IMG/VR virus record: IMGVR_UViG_3300041964_000077
Location: 1-46,631 of that record
Source: a virus
Direction: 5' to 3' (one strand)
Length of the DNA: 46,631 nt
Shown: one piece after another, positions 6,487 through 13,161 of the stretch
Layout of the letters: every line of letters starts with the position of its first letter
How positions within the stretch are numbered: the first letter of the stretch is position 1
The notes under the pieces: generated by a model
The model's input: only the letters and a program-made list of their open reading frames with translations
Database searches by the model: none
Told to the model about the DNA's origin: nothing
Translations under genes and position numbers: made by a program

Positions 6487-7200
6487 CTAGCCAAGGCTTT
6501 GTGCGGCTTCTGTTGGGCTTTTGAAATGTCTTTTGCTAGTAAACGTTACCCAGTAGTAGGAGTCGGGTGTGTTACTCCAATTTTGCGCCTCATTTCTGAT
6601 TTTCTGAATCCGTCCTAATGGCTTGCCGTTGACCAAAACTCGGTAGCCGCTTGCTTCAAGCTGGAATCGGTAGGCACTCTTATCAGGCATTGGAGCGAAG
6701 TTGAAAGCTACTGGCTTAGGCTCTGGCTTCAGTCCCTGATATCCACAGTATTCGCAGCCATGTCCACCGCACTGATGACAAGCAACCAAGCTCTCTGTTT
6801 CGAGGGGCTGAGTTAACCAGTCGTATTTTGTAGTCAGCTCAAGAGCTTGCTCTAGTTCTTCTTGTGCAGCAGCTTGGATGATTTCGCTCATCTCGCGTTC
6901 CGCTGCCAAAACTTCCTGTTCTTCAGCCGCGATAACGCTTTCGATTTGCTTGGCGGCGGAGGAACGGAGGGCTTCGAGGATTGACCGGAACAAGTATCGG
7001 CTTAGATACTCCGAGCGATTTTCTGAAAGTCTCACCAGAACCATGTCTTCAACCAGTTGGATGCTTTCAATCTCGTCAGGGCTGTAGGTGTAGATGCCCG
7101 CACCATCCCAAGTTAGGACACTGGCGATGGTTACTCGATCTGCAAAGCTTAGGATTTCGGTTTTGGTCTGGGTTGCTTGGCGTTTCTCTGTATATGTCAT
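6487..7200 (-). CDS. Zinc-finger hypothetical protein
   Basis: A 237-residue protein: an N-terminal globular part, a long Ala/Glu-rich coiled coil at about residues 85-140 (IAAEEQEVLAAEREMSEIIQ), then a knuckle CHQCGGHGCEYCGYQG and a C-terminal domain with GYRVLVNGKPLGRIQKIRNE. The CxxC-G-C-xxC spacing resembles DnaJ- or transcription-type zinc ribbons. Second gene of the leftward early operon controlled from 7.34 kb. Unknown function. Confidence 0.6.
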   Translation of the reverse strand: MTYTEKRQATQTKTEILSFADRVTIASVLTWDGAGIYTYSPDEIESIQLVEDMVLVRLSENRSEYLSRYLFRSILEALRSSAAKQIESVIAAEEQEVLAAEREMSEIIQAAAQEELEQALELTTKYDWLTQPLETESLVACHQCGGHGCEYCGYQGLKPEPKPVAFNFAPMPDKSAYRFQLEASGYRVLVNGKPLGRIQKIRNEAQNWSNTPDSYYWVTFTSKRHFKSPTEAAQSLG

Positions 7201-7206
7201 GATTGG

Positions 7207-7329
7207 TTATCTCAGGGTTACTGTGTGTTCTCTGGGGTTCCCGTCGCTGTCGTTCTCCATTCGGTCAGTGGCGGGTTTTTGTTTGGGCGTCCGATGTGGG
7301 CAGTGAGCCTGCCGAACTGTGGTTGCCAT
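7207..7329 (-). CDS. First small gene of the leftward operon
   Basis: A 40-residue hydrophilic, basic ORF (MATTVRQAHCPHRTPKQKPA...). Its ATG lies about ten bases inside the predicted leftward promoter transcript and its stop is six bases before the start of gene 6487-7200. Position is that of a cro- or leader-type gene in a lambdoid switch, but no HTH is visible. Confidence 0.4.
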   Translation of the reverse strand: MATTVRQAHCPHRTPKQKPATDRMENDSDGNPREHTVTLR

Positions 7330-7335
7330 GACTTA

Positions 7336-7397
7336 ATACTACTCTCAACTGATGGTAGCTGTCAATAGTTGACAGTATCAATTAATGAGAGTATTGT
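7336..7397. promoter_or_regulatory. Divergent promoter/operator (immunity switch)
   Basis: A nested palindrome lies between divergent transcripts. The inner part is CTGTCAA (7359-7365), TAG, TTGACAG (7369-7375); the outer arms are TACTCTCA (7340-7347) and TGAGAGTA (7386-7393). The inner arms are themselves -35 boxes: TTGACA 7369-7374 with TATTGT 7392-7397 at 17-bp spacing drives the repressor rightward, and the complementary TTGACA 7365-7360 with TAGTAT 7341-7336 at 18 bp drives the leftward operon. A dimer on the symmetric site would block both. Confidence 0.7.
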
Positions 7398-7420
7398 ATT
7401 GGTGTATTCAGTAAAGACCA

Positions 7421-7633
7421 ATGGCGATGATCAATAAAGTCAAGGAATTTGCAACAAAGCAGGGAATAAAGACAGCTTACGAGTTTGCTCAAAAAACTGA
7501 AGTTCCAGAGTCTACGGCTCACAGATTATTCAGAAATCGAAACAACTACCCGTCAAAGCAAATACAAGAACTTATCTGTAAAAAATTCAGGGTTCAACCT
7601 GGTGAGTTTTTGGGATGGGAAGAAAATGATTAA
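7421..7633 (+). CDS. Cro/CI-type HTH repressor
   Basis: A 70-residue protein that is essentially one XRE-family helix-turn-helix: VKEFATKQGIKTAYEFAQKT with recognition helix TEVPESTAHRLFRNRN, then the usual LCKKFRVQPGEFLGWE-type ending (here LICKKFRVQPGEFLGWEEND). It is the first gene rightward of the symmetric operator, so it most likely binds that site and represses one or both promoters. No cleavable C-terminal domain is present, so induction would need an antirepressor or turnover. Confidence 0.8.
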   Translation: MAMINKVKEFATKQGIKTAYEFAQKTEVPESTAHRLFRNRNNYPSKQIQELICKKFRVQPGEFLGWEEND

Positions 7634-7701
7634 CAGAAACTCTTCAAGCTAGGGCATCAACAAAGTTGTTACTCACAAAGACTTGCTGGAGTATATCTCT
7701 A

Positions 7702-8493
7702 ATGATTGAAAACATGACAATTAAGACAGCTAGTTGCAGAAAACTTGGCTTTGCTTCTGATGGTATTTTTGACACTCACACTAACAAGCTCGTTGTGTCT
7801 GTACAAAACGACGGATATTGGAATGCAGCTCAAATGTGTCAGCTTTACGAAAAACCTTTTGCCACATTTTTTCTGCGTCAGCGGACACAAGGTTTAATTT
7901 CAGCGCTAGAGACACAAAAGAGTCAACTTGCAATAGAACTACCTTCAACAGGAATTCCCGAATCTTATGTTTATTTCCTGTTAGACATTGAAGCCATGGT
8001 AGTTAAAGTGGGCTATTCCAGCCAGATAGACGAGCGACTAAAACAGATTCGGAGCCATACTATTTCTCCGTTGGTACTAGTTAAAATTATCCCCGGAGGT
8101 TTCAAAGAGGAGCAATTAATTCATCAACGATTTTCTCATTTACGGGTACATCACGAATGGTTCCGTTTTAACAAAGAATTAAATGTTTTTGTGGATGAAT
8201 GTGCAAGCGAACCACCTATATGGATTCATGGTTGCATAGCAGCTAACTTGGCTGGCTGGCTTGATACCGAATTTCAAGTTTTAGTCTATGACTACATTTT
8301 TGGTTACAGGGTTCAGCTGAGAAAGCGGCAAGAAACTCTTGAGGTATTTACCATCCAAAACGCCACGCTAGAACACCAATACAACCAAGCACTCTACCGC
8401 ATGGATTCGGCTGGACTACTACAACCGATGACCGATGACGATGAGTCATACCTGTGCGACTGGGAAGCTGATGTAAACGGAGAAGAGGAATAA
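7702..8493 (+). CDS. KilA-N protein with inserted T5orf172 domain
   Basis: A 263-residue protein from ATG 7702 (GGAG ten bases upstream; an in-frame start at 7666 lacks one). The first half of a KilA-N DNA-binding domain is at residues 34-72 (NDGYWNAAQMCQLYEKPFAT). A T5orf172 GIY-YIG-type domain follows at about 88-166: YVYFLLDIEAMVVKVGYSS, then EERLI-like EEQLIHQRF and HHEWFRF. The second KilA-N half, IWIHGCIAANLAGWLDTEFQ, is at 173-200, then an acidic tail. The nuclease-like domain thus sits inside the DNA-binding domain. Likely a phage regulator or antirepressor-type protein. Confidence 0.75.
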   Translation: MIENMTIKTASCRKLGFASDGIFDTHTNKLVVSVQNDGYWNAAQMCQLYEKPFATFFLRQRTQGLISALETQKSQLAIELPSTGIPESYVYFLLDIEAMVVKVGYSSQIDERLKQIRSHTISPLVLVKIIPGGFKEEQLIHQRFSHLRVHHEWFRFNKELNVFVDECASEPPIWIHGCIAANLAGWLDTEFQVLVYDYIFGYRVQLRKRQETLEVFTIQNATLEHQYNQALYRMDSAGLLQPMTDDDESYLCDWEADVNGEEE

Positions 8494-8497
8494 ACAA

Positions 8498-8785
8498 ATG
8501 ACCCTAAAACCCCACGAACTAAAACTAGCGGCAAAGCTTCTGGAGCTAGCCGCCGATCAATTCGCTAACCACGGCTGCAATGACTTCGACTTAGTGCAAG
8601 AGGCTGGGCTAACACTAGAACAAGCCTACGAGCTTAACCAAGCATATGCACAATGGAACGGTGACGCAGAGGAGTGGACTGAAGGCGAGTTGCGATACCC
8701 AGGAGCTTTGGGAGACAGTAGTTTGATGCGCTGGCTATCGACAAGGATGCAGCAGGAACTAGAAGAAGGCGATCGCAATGCCTAA
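8498..8785 (+). CDS. Hypothetical protein, 95 aa
   Basis: A helical acidic protein (MTLKPHELKLAAKLLELAAD...). GAGG precedes the ATG, and its end overlaps the next gene by eight bases. It opens a chain of nine overlapping small genes running to 10.6 kb. A HIP1 octamer forms part of its 3' end. Family not recognised. Confidence 0.6.
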   Translation: MTLKPHELKLAAKLLELAADQFANHGCNDFDLVQEAGLTLEQAYELNQAYAQWNGDAEEWTEGELRYPGALGDSSLMRWLSTRMQQELEEGDRNA

Positions 8786-8972
8786 AACCATCCGAGCCAT
8801 AGCCGCTGTTGCTGTGTTTACCGCATTCATTCCGTTCATCGTGGCGACCGCATTGGTCAGATCCATCAGAGGATGCAACGAACTTGATGAAATCGAAGGA
8901 GCGTCAACAGTATCTGAGATAGCCCATTCTGTGTACGCAGCACTAGACGAGGAGAGCGATCGCCATGATTGA
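8778..8972 (+). CDS. Small membrane protein
   Basis: A 64-residue protein with one clear membrane segment near the N-terminus (IRAIAAVAVFTAFIPFIVAT, residues 5-24) and a short acidic soluble tail. It overlaps both neighbours by eight bases. Unknown function; the topology suggests an inner-membrane phage accessory protein. Confidence 0.55.
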   Translation: MPKTIRAIAAVAVFTAFIPFIVATALVRSIRGCNELDEIEGASTVSEIAHSVYAALDEESDRHD

Positions 8973-9300
8973 AAACTACCAGCAATACCAAGTAACACAA
9001 CAGCAGCTTGCCAAGTTCGAGAAAAGCCTTGAAGCCGCCGAAAGACACACCCCCGACATTCACCCCCTTTTGTGGAAAGCAGAGCTTGACGGGTTGCGGA
9101 GTATTCGCGATGACCTAAAAGCGCAGGTAGAGGAGTACAAAGCTAAGTACAAGCAGCAAGTCTGTGACGCCTATACCCTGCTAGCAGGCTCCTTTGTCGA
9201 GGGGCATCTAGCAGGGTTGAAGCTACTGGAGCAAGTCGAGAGGGAGTGCCCGGAAGCATTGAGAGAGGTGGATGAGGAGATAGAGGAGAGTGTGAAATGA
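8965..9300 (+). CDS. HigA-like N-terminal domain protein, no HTH
   Basis: A 111-residue protein whose opening MIENYQQYQVTQQQLAKFEK and the later HPLLWKAELDGLRSIRDDL and LKAQVEEYKA closely follow the conserved N-terminal region of a HigA/XRE antitoxin-like family (MIxNxxQYxxTxxQxxxFE...HPxLxxAExDxLxSxxxDLxxxxxEY). The helix-turn-helix that normally comes next is missing and is replaced by a helical acidic tail. It may therefore be an interaction module only. Starts inside the end of the membrane-protein gene. Confidence 0.55.
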   Translation: MIENYQQYQVTQQQLAKFEKSLEAAERHTPDIHPLLWKAELDGLRSIRDDLKAQVEEYKAKYKQQVCDAYTLLAGSFVEGHLAGLKLLEQVERECPEALREVDEEIEESVK

Positions 9301-9536
9301 ACGACCAACAGAAAAACGAGGCACTGTACAAGCTGTCTTCGGAAGCTTTGATGGAAGCTTGCCTACAAAAGATTTTTGACGACATTTCGTCATCAGAGGT
9401 TAAAGGACGGGTTGAGATGAGAGATGCGGCGCTACGAGCAAGAACACTAGCCGAAGGCGCACTAACCGAAGTCCGATTGAGAAAGGCTGGTTTGTCAATG
9501 TTTAGCAAAGAAGAGGAGAGTGTGAACAATGGTTAA
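9297..9536 (+). CDS. Hypothetical protein, 79 aa
   Basis: A helical charged protein (MNDQQKNEALYKLSSEALME...) coupled by ATGA to the gene before and overlapping the next by eight bases. No motif recognised. Confidence 0.55.
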   Translation: MNDQQKNEALYKLSSEALMEACLQKIFDDISSSEVKGRVEMRDAALRARTLAEGALTEVRLRKAGLSMFSKEEESVNNG

Positions 9537-9714
9537 AGTTCGAGTAACAAACCACTCAATGAAAAATGTCCGTCCCGACGGTCAACCGGAAGTATATGTG
9601 CACGAGGTTGATGAATATGAGGCAGAGCGAATTTTGTTGCAGTGCAAAGCTTGCTGGCTGACTCATTCCGCTGAGATAGTAACCGAGGAGAGTGATTGCA
9701 ATGACCTGGATTAA
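9529..9714 (+). CDS. Hypothetical protein, 61 aa
   Basis: A small beta-rich protein (MVKVRVTNHSMKNVRPDGQP...YVHEVDEYEAERILLQCKA) with AGAGGAG-type binding site in the end of the previous gene. A single CKAC motif could bind metal. Unknown. Confidence 0.5.
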   Translation: MVKVRVTNHSMKNVRPDGQPEVYVHEVDEYEAERILLQCKACWLTHSAEIVTEESDCNDLD

Positions 9715-9934
9715 GGTCAAGGACAAGATGCCCGAACCCAACAAAATAGTCGAGTGTCACGGCAAGAATATCCAAGGCAACTACCGAATAAAGCTCAAGT
9801 GGGAGTTATACGAAAAACCAATCAGAAAGAAGTCGGGACGCTGGATGTATGAGTGCTGGTCTGGCAGTCCAATTGCTTACTGGACACGGTATCCGCAGTG
9901 GAAAGACATTATCGAATGGAGAGAAGTGGAATGA
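9701..9934 (+). CDS. DUF551-like protein
   Basis: A 77-residue protein from ATG 9701 (GAGGAG nine bases upstream), starting MTWIKVKDKMPEPNKIVECH and ending in AYWTRYPQW. The W-I-x-V-x-D-x-(L/M)-P-E-P opening and the terminal W-x-P-x-P-like part are the hallmark of the small DUF551 family common in phage genomes. Function of the family is unknown. Confidence 0.55.
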   Translation: MTWIKVKDKMPEPNKIVECHGKNIQGNYRIKLKWELYEKPIRKKSGRWMYECWSGSPIAYWTRYPQWKDIIEWREVE

Positions 9935-10155
9935 CACCCGAAGAACTCAAAGCTCACCTAGGCGAATTACTTGAACAGTCCCGCGACTTGGAAATCAAGC
10001 TCAAAGTAGCCTACCGATTGATTGATGACTGCGTACCAAAATCTCAACGAGTGGTGGGTGATGGTATCCGAGCATTGGAAGGAATAGACAAAGTGCAATG
10101 TGCCTTGATTCGGTCTAGATCTGCGATTCAAGTAGAGGAAGCAAGCAATGATTAA
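9931..10155 (+). CDS. Hypothetical coiled-coil protein
   Basis: A 74-residue helical protein (MTPEELKAHLGELLEQSRDL...). The start at ATG 9931 overlaps the previous stop (ATGA) and is preferred over an in-frame start at 9853 that would lie deep in the previous gene. No family recognised. Confidence 0.55.
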   Translation: MTPEELKAHLGELLEQSRDLEIKLKVAYRLIDDCVPKSQRVVGDGIRALEGIDKVQCALIRSRSAIQVEEASND

Positions 10156-10396
10156 AACTTGGTGGATTAACAATAGTTGGCGACTCTGGGCACTTCGCTG
10201 GGTGCTAGCAACTGACCCTTACTCTGCCGTGGAAGTATGGCAAGAATATCGCTATATGCTCAATCCGAGTGATGAGCGAAGCCTAGTCGATCAGATTATC
10301 GAAGACTACGACAGGGACATAGACGCAGCCTTGCAGAACCCATTCGTAGCAATAGCTTGGGGATTGCGTGGCTTAGTGAGGAGGATAGAGGGATGA
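10148..10396 (+). CDS. Hypothetical Trp-rich protein
   Basis: An 82-residue protein opening MIKTWWINNSWRLWALRWVL, rich in aromatic residues near the N-terminus, followed by an acidic helix. Overlaps its neighbours. Could be weakly membrane-associated; unknown. Confidence 0.5.
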   Translation: MIKTWWINNSWRLWALRWVLATDPYSAVEVWQEYRYMLNPSDERSLVDQIIEDYDRDIDAALQNPFVAIAWGLRGLVRRIEG

Positions 10397-10578
10397 GAAT
10401 CATCATCACCAACCACTTTGTCTGCAAAGACTACGCCTTCGACGTGGCACACTTCCATGGCGACTGGCTCGTTACCAAAGGTGGTAGTCGGTTCTATGCA
10501 GACCAGTGGCGAGTAGCAGTGGAAGGGAAAGAGGCGGTTAAGGTAAACCCTGATTTAGTGGAGGTCGCAGCAAAGTGA
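10393..10578 (+). CDS. Hypothetical small protein
   Basis: A 61-residue beta-rich protein from ATG 10393 (MRIIITNHFVCKDYAFDVAH...), coupled by ATGA to the gene before and overlapped by the GTG of the PP-loop enzyme. Unknown. Confidence 0.55.
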   Translation: MRIIITNHFVCKDYAFDVAHFHGDWLVTKGGSRFYADQWRVAVEGKEAVKVNPDLVEVAAK

Positions 10579-11579
10579 ATCAGCAGCTTTCTTTATTTGG
10601 CGAACCCGAACCGGTTGCACAAACTCGTAAGCAGATAATTTCCAGTATTGTCGAATACCTCCAGGATAGACCCGCCCCCGATTCGTTATCGCCCATCGTC
10701 GTCAGTTATGGCGGTGGCGTGGACAGTACGGCAATGCTGATTGCCATGTACCTCAAGGGCGTCAAGCCGGATTTGATTGTCTTCTCTGATACAGGCGACG
10801 AAAAGAGGGAGACTTATGCCTATATCAAACTGTTCAGTCGATGGCTGAAGTCCGTTGGCTTTCCGCCAATCACTCGCACTCGTTACCGGATGGAAGATGC
10901 GGGGGAGAGGAAAAAGTTTTTAGCCTATTACTCTCCTCATAGATGGAAGTCTTTGTCGTTGGCGGCATTAGAAGCTTGGGCAGTCGCTTATCAAAATGTG
11001 CGGCAATCTGTGAAGTACAACACGCTAATGGAAGAATGCATTATTCTAGGCAAGCTTCCGGGCAAAGCATACGGAAGTGGGCAATGCTCAATGAAGTGGA
11101 AAATAGAGCCAACTCGCAAGCTTGTGAAGAAATGGCTTAAAGACAAGAATGTTGAAGTACGATGCTTTGTCGGTATTAACGCAGGGGAGCAAGAGCGATT
11201 ACTTGACAAAAAAGGAAATCTCAAGCCCCTGACTGAGGTTGACTACGGGATTAGTTTTCGGCTTGAATATCCCATGATTGAGTGGGGGCTGGACAAGGAA
11301 AACGAAAAGGCTTTGATTGCTAGAATGGGCTTACCAATCCCTCCTAAGTCATCCTGCAAGCGATGCCCCAATATGACTCCTGAAGAAATATTGGCGCTGC
11401 CCAATGAAGATTACGAAATGGCTTGTTTTATTGAGGCGAATGCAGAACCATACTCAGGCAGCATCAAGGGGCTGGGTAGAAGTAAATTCAGTTGGCGATC
11501 TCTTAAAACCGCAACCCCACTCGAATTACTGGCATGGCAAAACCGACAGGAGTCTCGGAAGTGTGGGTGCGTGGACTGA
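10575..11579 (+). CDS. PP-loop ATPase, PAPS-reductase-like
   Basis: A 334-residue enzyme of the adenine-nucleotide alpha-hydrolase superfamily. The PP-loop SYGGGVDST is at residues 44-52, with IVFSDTGDEKRETY shortly after. Two Cys pairs lie near the C-terminus (SSCKRCPN and KCGCVD), which could bind an Fe-S cluster or zinc. Related phage and DndC-like proteins activate sulfur or nucleotides, so a role in DNA or tRNA modification or sulfur transfer is possible, but the substrate cannot be read here. GTG start inside the preceding gene; TGA stop lies inside palindromic repeat copy 3. Confidence 0.75.
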   Translation: MNQQLSLFGEPEPVAQTRKQIISSIVEYLQDRPAPDSLSPIVVSYGGGVDSTAMLIAMYLKGVKPDLIVFSDTGDEKRETYAYIKLFSRWLKSVGFPPITRTRYRMEDAGERKKFLAYYSPHRWKSLSLAALEAWAVAYQNVRQSVKYNTLMEECIILGKLPGKAYGSGQCSMKWKIEPTRKLVKKWLKDKNVEVRCFVGINAGEQERLLDKKGNLKPLTEVDYGISFRLEYPMIEWGLDKENEKALIARMGLPIPPKSSCKRCPNMTPEEILALPNEDYEMACFIEANAEPYSGSIKGLGRSKFSWRSLKTATPLELLAWQNRQESRKCGCVD

Positions 11580-11595
11580 CCGGAGTCTCCGGTCA
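11577..11595. repeat. Palindromic repeat, copy 3
   Basis: TGACCGGAGTCTCCGGTCA, a perfect 19-bp palindrome. Its first three bases are the stop codon of the PP-loop gene. Confidence 0.9.
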
Positions 11596-11602
11596 CCTGC
11601 AC

Positions 11603-11641
11603 AAAATAAAACCCCGCACATATCTGAATAGTGCAGGGGTT
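11603..11641 (-). terminator. Terminator of the 11.7-12.3 kb minus genes
   Basis: On the minus strand AACCCCTGCAC pairs with GTGCGGGGTT (one bulged base) and is followed by TTATTTTG. It lies directly downstream of gene 11721-11981 and separates it from the convergent PP-loop gene. Confidence 0.65.
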
Positions 11642-11720
11642 GGTCAGGGTGCATCTATAGAACTATTGTCGCGAATTTTGGCGAGTGCGATCGCCAGTCA
11701 TTCATCAAGTGGTTGGCTTT

Positions 11721-11981
11721 TCAGGTCGCCACTTTTTTGTCAAGTATCAGCGTCCCCGCTCTTTCGGACAACTCTAGTCGCCTTACTCTGGCTTGATATC
11801 TGCGACGATTGTAGACGGCTTGCTCAACGTCTTCTATTGCTACTCCATTTGTTCTCGCAAATTCAGTCACCCAAGCGCGGTAGATTTTTTCAATACCGGG
11901 GTCATGAGCAAAGTAGACCAAAATCATTGCCATCATTTGAGAGTTACTCCAGCCCAGTTGTCCCTTGGTCTTCTGTACCAT
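11721..11981 (-). CDS. Hypothetical protein, C-terminal piece
   Basis: An 86-residue frame (MVQKTKGQLGWSNSQMMAMI...). The same frame stays open and protein-like upstream to about 12060 (VRLIVPSDCKNGTEFQANLP), meeting the ORF at 12047-12298. Lengthening the G4 (plus CCCC 12061-12064) by one joins them into one protein of about 192 residues. Helical, basic C-terminus. Family not recognised. Confidence 0.5.
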   Translation of the reverse strand: MVQKTKGQLGWSNSQMMAMILVYFAHDPGIEKIYRAWVTEFARTNGVAIEDVEQAVYNRRRYQARVRRLELSERAGTLILDKKVAT

Positions 11982-12046
11982 TTCATAAAGACCTTGGGGT
12001 AGATTCGCCTGAAACTCAGTCCCGTTCTTGCAGTCTGATGGGACTA

Positions 12047-12298
12047 TTAACCGGACTTTGCCCCGTCAATCGTTGCGTTAGCTAAAAGCCTGCTTGCTCC
12101 GATAATTGCTATCTCAGATTTGGAGTAACCAAAGGGGGCTGAAACAAGTAGCGCCTTATCGTACAAATCACCCGGAACCATACCGTTCCTAAACTCAGAG
12201 CGTCCTTCAGCGATTGTCGATATTCCGTTGATGATTCCGTCTTGGGCGTGGCTGGCTACCCAAACTCTTAATTCCTCTAGCGTCGTCGGTTTTGCCAT
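12047..12298 (-). CDS. Hypothetical protein, N-terminal piece
   Basis: An 83-residue ORF (MAKPTTLEELRVWVASHAQD...) that probably continues into 11721-11981 after a one-base break. Its start lies about 50 bases from a divergent promoter region serving the plus-strand gene at 12413. Unknown function. Confidence 0.55.
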   Translation of the reverse strand: MAKPTTLEELRVWVASHAQDGIINGISTIAEGRSEFRNGMVPGDLYDKALLVSAPFGYSKSEIAIIGASRLLANATIDGAKSG

Positions 12299-12336
12299 AT
12301 CTATTTATTTCGTGCTTTATATCACTATATCCGTGA

Positions 12337-12360
12337 TTGTCGAGAAAAAGTGTGTATAAT
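12337..12360 (+). promoter_or_regulatory. Possible promoter for gene 12413-12586
   Basis: A perfect TATAAT (12355-12360) lies about 50 bases upstream of the gene. A TTGTCG at 12337-12342 is too close (12 bp) for a normal -35, so the promoter may need an activator. Confidence 0.4.
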
Positions 12361-12412
12361 TCTCGTAGGCGCACAAAAGCGATCGCACCACCAAAAATTC
12401 AAGGAATACAAA

Positions 12413-12586
12413 ATGACCAAGTACCGTGTTTTTGAAGTTGACTCTGCTACTGGAGTAGCTACTCCAGTAGAAAATCCGAAAATAAACGAGCGTGATGTAG
12501 TTCTCGTCTCTAGTTCAGTCAAAAATTTGGGGGAGCAAGCAGACCCTAATCCCAAACAGAGCAGCAGTAACAAGCAAAACCAATAG
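12413..12586 (+). CDS. Small hypothetical protein
   Basis: A 57-residue protein from ATG 12413 with AAGGAA upstream (MTKYRVFEVDSATGVATPVE...). The tail is disordered, Gln/Ser/Asn-rich (PNPKQSSSNKQNQ). The stop codon lies in the left arm of a long hairpin. Unknown. Confidence 0.5.
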   Translation: MTKYRVFEVDSATGVATPVENPKINERDVVLVSSSVKNLGEQADPNPKQSSSNKQNQ

Positions 12587-12653
12587 GTAGCGCACGTCAT
12601 AGACACAGGCAAAGCGATCGCATACTGTCCAAGGTCGTGCGATCGCTACCTAT
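12583..12653. repeat. Long hairpin containing HIP1 sites
   Basis: ATAGGTAGCG (12583-12592) pairs with CGCTACCTAT (12644-12653), and CACG (12593-12596) with CGTG (12636-12639) around a 4-base bulge. Two HIP1 octamers are inside or adjoin the stem. No T tract follows. It could stabilise the 3' end of the upstream mRNA or act as a protein site. Confidence 0.6.
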
Positions 12654-12689
12654 CCATAAAAATGACTTACAGATATAGGCATTTCAATC

Positions 12690-12914
12690 ATGACTCTCAA
12701 CGATTTTATAAACAAGTGGTCTGCCGATAGTTCCGAACAATCCAGAGAATGTGCAAAACTCCGCAGTGCGATCGCTGGATTGTTTGAACGCGACCCTAGA
12801 ACAGTCAAAAATTGGGAATATAAGACACCGCACTACGTTAAGTGGATACTCGTTCGCATCAACAAAGAGTGGGAACAATCCGGAAAAACCTACTCGATTT
12901 TTTTTGAGATGTAG
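12690..12914 (+). CDS. Small possible HTH protein
   Basis: A 74-residue basic protein (MTLNDFINKWSADSSEQSRE...) with a possible DNA-binding helix pair at LFERDPRTVKNWEYKTPHYV. Short cyanobacterial and phage proteins of this shape are common but uncharacterised. Followed by a strong terminator. Confidence 0.5.
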   Translation: MTLNDFINKWSADSSEQSRECAKLRSAIAGLFERDPRTVKNWEYKTPHYVKWILVRINKEWEQSGKTYSIFFEM

Positions 12915-12951
12915 CTCACGATTTTGTCATCACCCAGTCTTTCAAATGACT

Positions 12952-12974
12952 ACCCACAATCGAGTGGGTTTTTT
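12952..12974 (+). terminator. Rho-independent terminator
   Basis: ACCCAC (12952-12957) pairs with GTGGGT (12964-12969), followed by a run of six T. It ends transcription of 12690-12914. Confidence 0.75.
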
Positions 12975-12995
12975 ATTGTAAATACAGAAAGCGGA

Positions 12996-13122
12996 CGGTC
13001 ATTCTACGAACATACGACCGCAAAGAACCTCGAAAAATCAACAGCTTCAGACGCAACCTTATTAACGGCTAGCTGACAAAGTACGGTACACGGTTATTTC
13101 AAGAGAAGTCATAGAATGACCG
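12996..13122. promoter_or_regulatory. Widely spaced 11-bp inverted repeats
   Basis: CGGTCATTCTA (12996-13006) and its exact complement TAGAATGACCG (13112-13122) flank the 105-base leader of the 13.1-18.7 kb operon. No ORF of note lies between them. Paired operators that loop the promoter DNA are the simplest reading. Confidence 0.5.
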
Positions 13123-13161
13123 AAATTGATAAAAGCTCGGAGGTTCAATGGTGCAGCAATT

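Noticed and set aside
11534-12085. 183-residue plus ORF
   Set aside because: Antisense to genes 11721-12298; Ser/Leu/Pro-rich antisense composition.
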